The notes under the pieces are model-generated. The model did no database searches. It was not told the origin of the DNA and saw nothing but the letters and a program-made list of their open reading frames with translations. DNA of 63,073 nt, taken from NCBI RefSeq assembly GCF_938045405.1, contig NZ_CALIMW010000201.1:1-63073 (forward strand). The letters are read 5' to 3'. This stretch comes from an uncultured Campylobacter sp. (GTDB lineage: Bacteria > Campylobacterota > Campylobacteria > Campylobacterales > Campylobacteraceae). The stretch's first letter is position 1, and each line of letters opens with the position of its first letter. Below are positions 59,381 through 63,073 of this stretch, piece after piece. The translations under genes and the position numbers were made by a program.

Positions 59381-59879
59381 ATGACGGATTACGCTAGAGA
59401 AATTTTATCTGACGGCAAGCTGCTTCGGCAGAAGCTGGAAATTTTTTTTGCAAACTCCTAGTAAGGTTGAAATTTACGCACGTGCCTGCGAGAAATTTTT
59501 CGCCGCGGGTAAGCAGCGCGAGTTAAATTACGTAAGTACGTGGAGCTGGTGGGGATTTTTCGGCACGCTGTTCTTTTTTCTGTACCGCAAGGAGTATAAA
59601 ATTGCCGCAGCCCTATTTGCCGTTATGGTAATTTCTTGCTTCGTTCCGTTTTTGGATGGACATGATAGAACTATAGGAACGGCGATTAGCGTCAGTAGCG
59701 GGACTATGGCGAAATATTACGTTTGCGATAGTTTTGTTTCATTGCTAGATAAGCAGGACGATGAAGCCCTAAGACGGGGCGGCGGCGTGAATAGATGGGC
59801 GATATGGCTCGCGGTAATATTTTACGCTTTGGTCGCAATCGTGTTTGCGCTGATAATTTCAAACGGCGGCAAAGCTTAG
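59381..59879 (+). pseudogene. DUF2628-like membrane protein, frameshifted at a T8 tract
   Basis: ATG 59381 with GGAGAGTG upstream starts MTDYAREILSDGKLLRQKLEIF, but a run of 8 T (59442-59449) leads to a stop after 26 residues. In the other frame, with one T fewer, the protein continues QTPSKVEIYARACEKFFAAGKQRELNYV and then three membrane spans (WSWWGFFGTLFFFLYRKEYK is DUF2628-like). The joined product would be about 165 residues. The downstream part has only a TTG candidate start with no ribosome site. So it is either a phase-off gene, a pseudogene, or a sequence error. Confidence 0.7.
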
Positions 59880-59933
59880 TCATTTTAAACGGCTTCCGCG
59901 CTCAAAAACGCTAAATTTTAAAAAGGAGTAAGA

Positions 59934-60200
59934 ATGAAAGCGATCGTAACGGTGATCGGCAAAGACAAGGTTGGCATTGTGGCGGGCGTTTCGGCTAAGC
60001 TCGCGCAGCTTGGGCTAAACATAGACGACATCAGCCAGACGGTTTTGGACGAGTTTTTTACGATGATGGCGGTGGTTTCCAGCGAGGAAAAGCAGGACTT
60101 TACGGCCCTACGCGAGGAGCTAAACGAGCTAGGCGAAAAGCTAAAAGTAAAGATCAACATCCAAAGCTCGGCGATATTTGACGCCATGCACAACATCTAA
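59934..60200 (+). CDS. ACT-domain protein, UPF0237
   Basis: 88 residues, one ACT domain: AIVTVIGKDKVGIVAGVSAKLAQLGLNIDDISQTVL at 3-38 and MMAVVSS near 44-50. UPF0237 proteins are encoded directly before UPF0210 proteins, as here (9-base gap), and are thought to bind small molecules. Ribosome site AAGGAG. Confidence 0.92.
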   Translation: MKAIVTVIGKDKVGIVAGVSAKLAQLGLNIDDISQTVLDEFFTMMAVVSSEEKQDFTALREELNELGEKLKVKINIQSSAIFDAMHNI

Positions 60201-60209
60201 GGCGCACAG

Positions 60210-61547
60210 ATGGACATCAAAAACGTAACCGAAACGATCGCTATGATCGAGGAACAAAATTTCGACATCCGCACGATCACGATGGGCATCAGTCTGCTTG
60301 ACTGCATCGATCCCGATATTGACAAGGCGGCGGAGAAAATTTACGCAAAGATCACCGACAAGGCGCGCGATCTGGTAAAGGTCGGCAATGAAATTTCAGC
60401 AGAGCTCGGCATCCCGATCGTAAATAAGCGCGTCTGCGTAACGCCTATCGCCATCATCGGCGCGGCGACGAACGCTACTGACTACGTCCCGCTAGCTAAG
60501 GCGATGGACGAGGCGGCGCAAAAGGTCGGTATCGACTTTATCGGCGGCTTTTCGGCGCTAGTGCAAAAGGGCTACGCAAAGGGTGATAAAATTTTAATCA
60601 ACTCCATCCCCGCCGCGCTCGCCGCGACGCAGAAGGTCTGCTCGTCGGTAAATATCGGCTCCACCAAGACGGGCATAAATATGAGCGCGGTCGCTGATAT
60701 GGGGCGCGTAATCAAAGAAACGGCGCGGCTTTCGGATCTCGGCGCCGCAAAGCTAGTCGTATTTGCCAACGCCGTCGAGGATAACCCCTTTATGGCGGGC
60801 GCATTTCACGGCGTGGGCGAGGCAGAAGTCGTCATAAACGTGGGCGTATCGGGCCCCGGCGTCGTTAAGCGCGCGCTTGAGAAGGTGCGCGGAGCAAGCT
60901 TTGACGTGGTCGCCGAGACTGTGAAAAAGACTGCGTTTAAGATCACGCGCATCGGACAGCTCGTAGGCCAAATGGCGTCCGAGCGGCTGGGAGTGAAATT
61001 TGGCATCGTAGATCTCTCGTTAGCCCCAACCCCGGCGGTGGGCGATTCGGTAGCGCGCGTGCTTGAGGAGATGGGACTAGAGCGCGTCGGCACGCACGGC
61101 ACGACGGCAGCTCTAGCGCTACTAAACGACGCGGTCAAAAAGGGCGGCGTCATGGCGTGCAACCAAGTAGGCGGGCTTAGCGGCGCGTTTATCCCCGTCT
61201 CCGAAGACGAGGGCATGATAGCCGCAGTGCGCGCAGGCTCGTTAAATTTAGAAAAGCTCGAAGCGATGACCGCGATCTGCTCGGTGGGGCTCGATATGAT
61301 CGCGATCCCCGAGGATACGCCCGAGCAAACGATCGCCGCGATCATAGCCGACGAGGCCGCGATCGGCGTGATAAATCAAAAAACGACCGCCGTGCGCATA
61401 ATCCCAAAAGGCAAAGAGGGCGACACGCTGGAGTTCGGCGGCCTGCTCGGTAGCGCGCCCGTGATGAGCGTAAATAAAAACTCATCCGCGGACTTCATCG
61501 CCCGCGGCGGCCAGATCCCAGCACCCATTCATAGTTTTAAAAACTAA
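60210..61547 (+). CDS. UPF0210/DUF711 family protein (PFL-like)
   Basis: 445 residues. ETIAMIEEQNFDIRTITMGISLLDC near the start, GGFSALVQKGYAKGD, FANAVEDNPFMAGAFHGVGEAE and GTHGTTAALALLNDAVKKGG are the family marks. The fold is related to pyruvate formate-lyase-like proteins but no glycyl radical motif is seen. It follows its ACT partner; the pair is broadly conserved and function is not settled. Confidence 0.92.
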   Translation: MDIKNVTETIAMIEEQNFDIRTITMGISLLDCIDPDIDKAAEKIYAKITDKARDLVKVGNEISAELGIPIVNKRVCVTPIAIIGAATNATDYVPLAKAMDEAAQKVGIDFIGGFSALVQKGYAKGDKILINSIPAALAATQKVCSSVNIGSTKTGINMSAVADMGRVIKETARLSDLGAAKLVVFANAVEDNPFMAGAFHGVGEAEVVINVGVSGPGVVKRALEKVRGASFDVVAETVKKTAFKITRIGQLVGQMASERLGVKFGIVDLSLAPTPAVGDSVARVLEEMGLERVGTHGTTAALALLNDAVKKGGVMACNQVGGLSGAFIPVSEDEGMIAAVRAGSLNLEKLEAMTAICSVGLDMIAIPEDTPEQTIAAIIADEAAIGVINQKTTAVRIIPKGKEGDTLEFGGLLGSAPVMSVNKNSSADFIARGGQIPAPIHSFKN

Positions 61548-61570
61548 ATTTAACCGCTTAAGGAGGGAAA

Positions 61571-61984
61571 ATGAGGGCGTTTGCGTTATTTGCGGCAGCT
61601 TTGCTTTTAAGCGGCTGCTCCATAATCTCGGCATTTTATAGCAAGGAGAAAAAATTCGAGCTGGCGGGCTTGGGGCAAGACGGGGTTTATAGGACTTCGG
61701 ACGGCAGCACAGACACGCTAATAAAAATAACGTCCGCCCGCACAAAAGAGGGCGAGCCGTATCGTATAATCCACACGCTGGAAATTCCTAAAAATTCTAC
61801 CCAGACGGATTTTGATAGCAACGATAAAGAGGTATTTAAAATAGACTGCTCCAAGAATCGTTGCTCGCCCGAATATGACAGGGAGCCGAAAAGAATCGCC
61901 ATTTCTTGGCCCGCGCCGAATGGAGGCGGCGTTTTTGACGGCGTCATATATCTAAAAAATTTACGGCTCGTAAAGGCGTATTAA
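61571..61984 (+). CDS. Small lipoprotein of unknown function
   Basis: 137 residues. The signal ends LLLSGC (C16), a good lipobox. The remainder is hydrophilic with two more Cys (KIDCSKNRCS) that could form a disulfide. Preceded by AGGAGG. No family is recognised. It lies between the UPF0210 gene and the CbrC-family gene, in a region of accessory genes. Confidence 0.78.
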   Translation: MRAFALFAAALLLSGCSIISAFYSKEKKFELAGLGQDGVYRTSDGSTDTLIKITSARTKEGEPYRIIHTLEIPKNSTQTDFDSNDKEVFKIDCSKNRCSPEYDREPKRIAISWPAPNGGGVFDGVIYLKNLRLVKAY

Positions 61985-62052
61985 ATTTGCGGATTAAAAG
62001 TGCGTAAAATTTATAAAATTTAGCGGGTAAATTTTAAAATTTAGGAGCCAAA

Positions 62053-62916
62053 ATGGATAAGCTTAGAGAAAGATATATCGCGCTTCAAAAGGCGTTTTGG
62101 GATTCTGACGGCGGAGCGGCGAGCATTTTGGCGCTGTATGAGTTCAAAGACGAGCTCGAAAAATGCGGTGAAAGGGAAGCAAAGCCAGTACTCGTGGACG
62201 TTTATGAGCTACTTGAGCTAAAAAAGAGCGCCTGCGAACTATTAACTAAAATTTGCGATCCAAAGGACAGAAAGCAGCTTAAAAAGCTCGACTATCTGCG
62301 GCAATACGGCGCAGACGGCGACGCGGACGCGATAAAGCGCCCCAAAACCGCAAGCAAAGTGACACGTGCGAGCGAAAAATCAAAAGCCCTGCCTCATTTT
62401 TGCTACCACCCGGATCCCTTCAAAACAGACGTGTTTAAAGAGGATGCGAACGTGGTTTGCGAGTGCTGCGGGCAGGCGACGGGCGTTTATTATCGCGGTA
62501 GCGTTTACTGCACGGCGGACGTGAAATATCTCTGCCCACACTGCATCGCTAGCGGCGCGGCTGCGGCGAAATTTGACGCCAGCTTCATCCAGGACGCCGA
62601 TCCTCTGCCGTCAGGCGCTGCGGACGCGCAGGGCAAAACCGAAGAGCTGTTTAAAAGGACGCCGGGGTATTTTAGCTGGCAGGGGGCGCATTGGCTCACG
62701 TGTTGCGACGATTACTGCGAGTTTTTAGGCGACGTTGGCACGAAGGAGCTGCAGGATTTGGGCGCCCTGGAGGAGGTCTTTGCCGAATACGCTCTGCGCG
62801 AGGAATTTGCGGTAGAGGACGTGCGTGACTGCCTCGTCGCAGGAGGCGACACGGCGGGCTATTTGTTCAGATGTCTGCATTGCGGGAAATATAAAATTTA
62901 TGTCGATGCGAGCTAA
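62053..62916 (+). CDS. CbrC family (UPF0167) protein
   Basis: 287 residues. The N-terminal 115 residues are helical with a Lys-rich segment. The C-terminal part from about 116 is CbrC-like: PHFCYHPDPFKTDVFKEDA, CECCGQATGVYYRGSVYC, LCPHCIASGAAAAKFDASF, and FRCLHCGKYKIYVD, with several CxxC pairs suggesting zinc. E. coli CbrC is linked to colicin tolerance, but the biochemical role is unknown. The N-terminal part is unusual for the family. AGGAGCC precedes the ATG. Confidence 0.82.
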   Translation: MDKLRERYIALQKAFWDSDGGAASILALYEFKDELEKCGEREAKPVLVDVYELLELKKSACELLTKICDPKDRKQLKKLDYLRQYGADGDADAIKRPKTASKVTRASEKSKALPHFCYHPDPFKTDVFKEDANVVCECCGQATGVYYRGSVYCTADVKYLCPHCIASGAAAAKFDASFIQDADPLPSGAADAQGKTEELFKRTPGYFSWQGAHWLTCCDDYCEFLGDVGTKELQDLGALEEVFAEYALREEFAVEDVRDCLVAGGDTAGYLFRCLHCGKYKIYVDAS

Positions 62917-63073
62917 AATTTTAAAGTAGCGGCGGAATTTTAAATTTTAAACTTCGCCAGGAATTTTAGGCCCCCGCGAGCATAAAATTTTAAAATTTAG
63001 GCCTTAGCGGCTCAATCGAAATTTTAAAATTTAGGCGGGTCGTATTTAAGGGCGCATTTATTGGATAGCGCAT
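62917..63073. other. Window end, no gene seen
   Basis: 157 bases of AAATTTTAAA-rich sequence with stops in all frames. Nothing identifiable. Confidence 0.5.

Overview
The window looks like chromosome of a Campylobacter from the higher-GC, anaerobic oral/enteric group (C. gracilis, C. rectus, C. showae type). Two gene blocks match C. jejuni order closely: gatC-cvpA-fur-lysS-glyA-(SPOR)-aroE, and ahpC/fdxA-ndk-yceD-rpmF-plsX-fabH. The folB, cosR, fdxB, ppx/gppA neighbourhood and the der-aroK-trpS run are also Campylobacter-like. Genus is inferred from synteny and protein resemblance; species is a guess. No rRNA, tRNA, CRISPR array, insertion sequence or prophage was recognised.

Layout. 1-203: edge fragment of an RTX-like protein (minus). 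288-3386: minus operon of a YfgM-like protein, a propeller lipoprotein, a small unknown, coaX and a short-form hisG. 3503-10680: gatC, a PilT-type ATPase, cvpA, fur, lysS, glyA, SPOR protein, aroE. 11160-14254: cytochrome bd oxidase with small membrane proteins at each end. 14347-18056: SbmA/BacA-like transporter and M16 peptidase, then a 9-bp tandem repeat. 18392-22505: ahpC against the fdxA-to-fabH block. 22506-23453: no intact gene. 23454-31599: MTHFR-like protein, HerA-like ATPase, plsY, folB, cosR with a histidine kinase, fdxB, ppx/gppA. 31695-34698: WGR/propeller protein and a DUF59-membrane-DUF2249 cluster. 34843-37659: polA. 38297-42444: cystine/amino-acid ABC transporter with two binding proteins and a trans-sulfuration enzyme. 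42829-45617: proA, a frameshifted EF-hand gene, proB. 45983-48917: three-part periplasmic flavocytochrome c reductase (Fcc type). 49184-53592: five-gene operon described below. 53746-55476: two EamA transporters, one with an internal deletion. 56048-59370: der, aroK (fused), trpS. 59381-62916: frameshifted DUF2628 gene, ACT protein, UPF0210 protein, lipoprotein, CbrC-family protein.

The most unusual region is the minus-strand operon at 49184-53592. It joins an ATP-dependent activator (HgdC type), a double-cubane-cluster/2-hydroxyacyl-CoA-dehydratase-like protein, a Tat-exported binding protein with no ABC partner, a NapH-like membrane ferredoxin, and a NifB-family radical SAM protein. NifB builds an 8-iron cluster precursor for nitrogenase, but no nitrogenase gene is visible here. 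Double-cubane proteins carry an 8-iron cluster of their own. A cluster-assembly and low-potential reduction system is a reasonable hypothesis; it is inference, not shown by the sequence.

Respiratory genes (bd oxidase, Fcc-type reductase, NapH-like and dicluster ferredoxins) and oxidative-stress genes (AhpC, FdxA, CosR, Fur) fit a microaerophile or anaerobe that uses organic electron acceptors. Two small genes (44228-44447, 59381-59879) are each interrupted at a poly-T tract where removing one T restores a convincing protein. They may be phase-variable, pseudogenes or sequencing errors.
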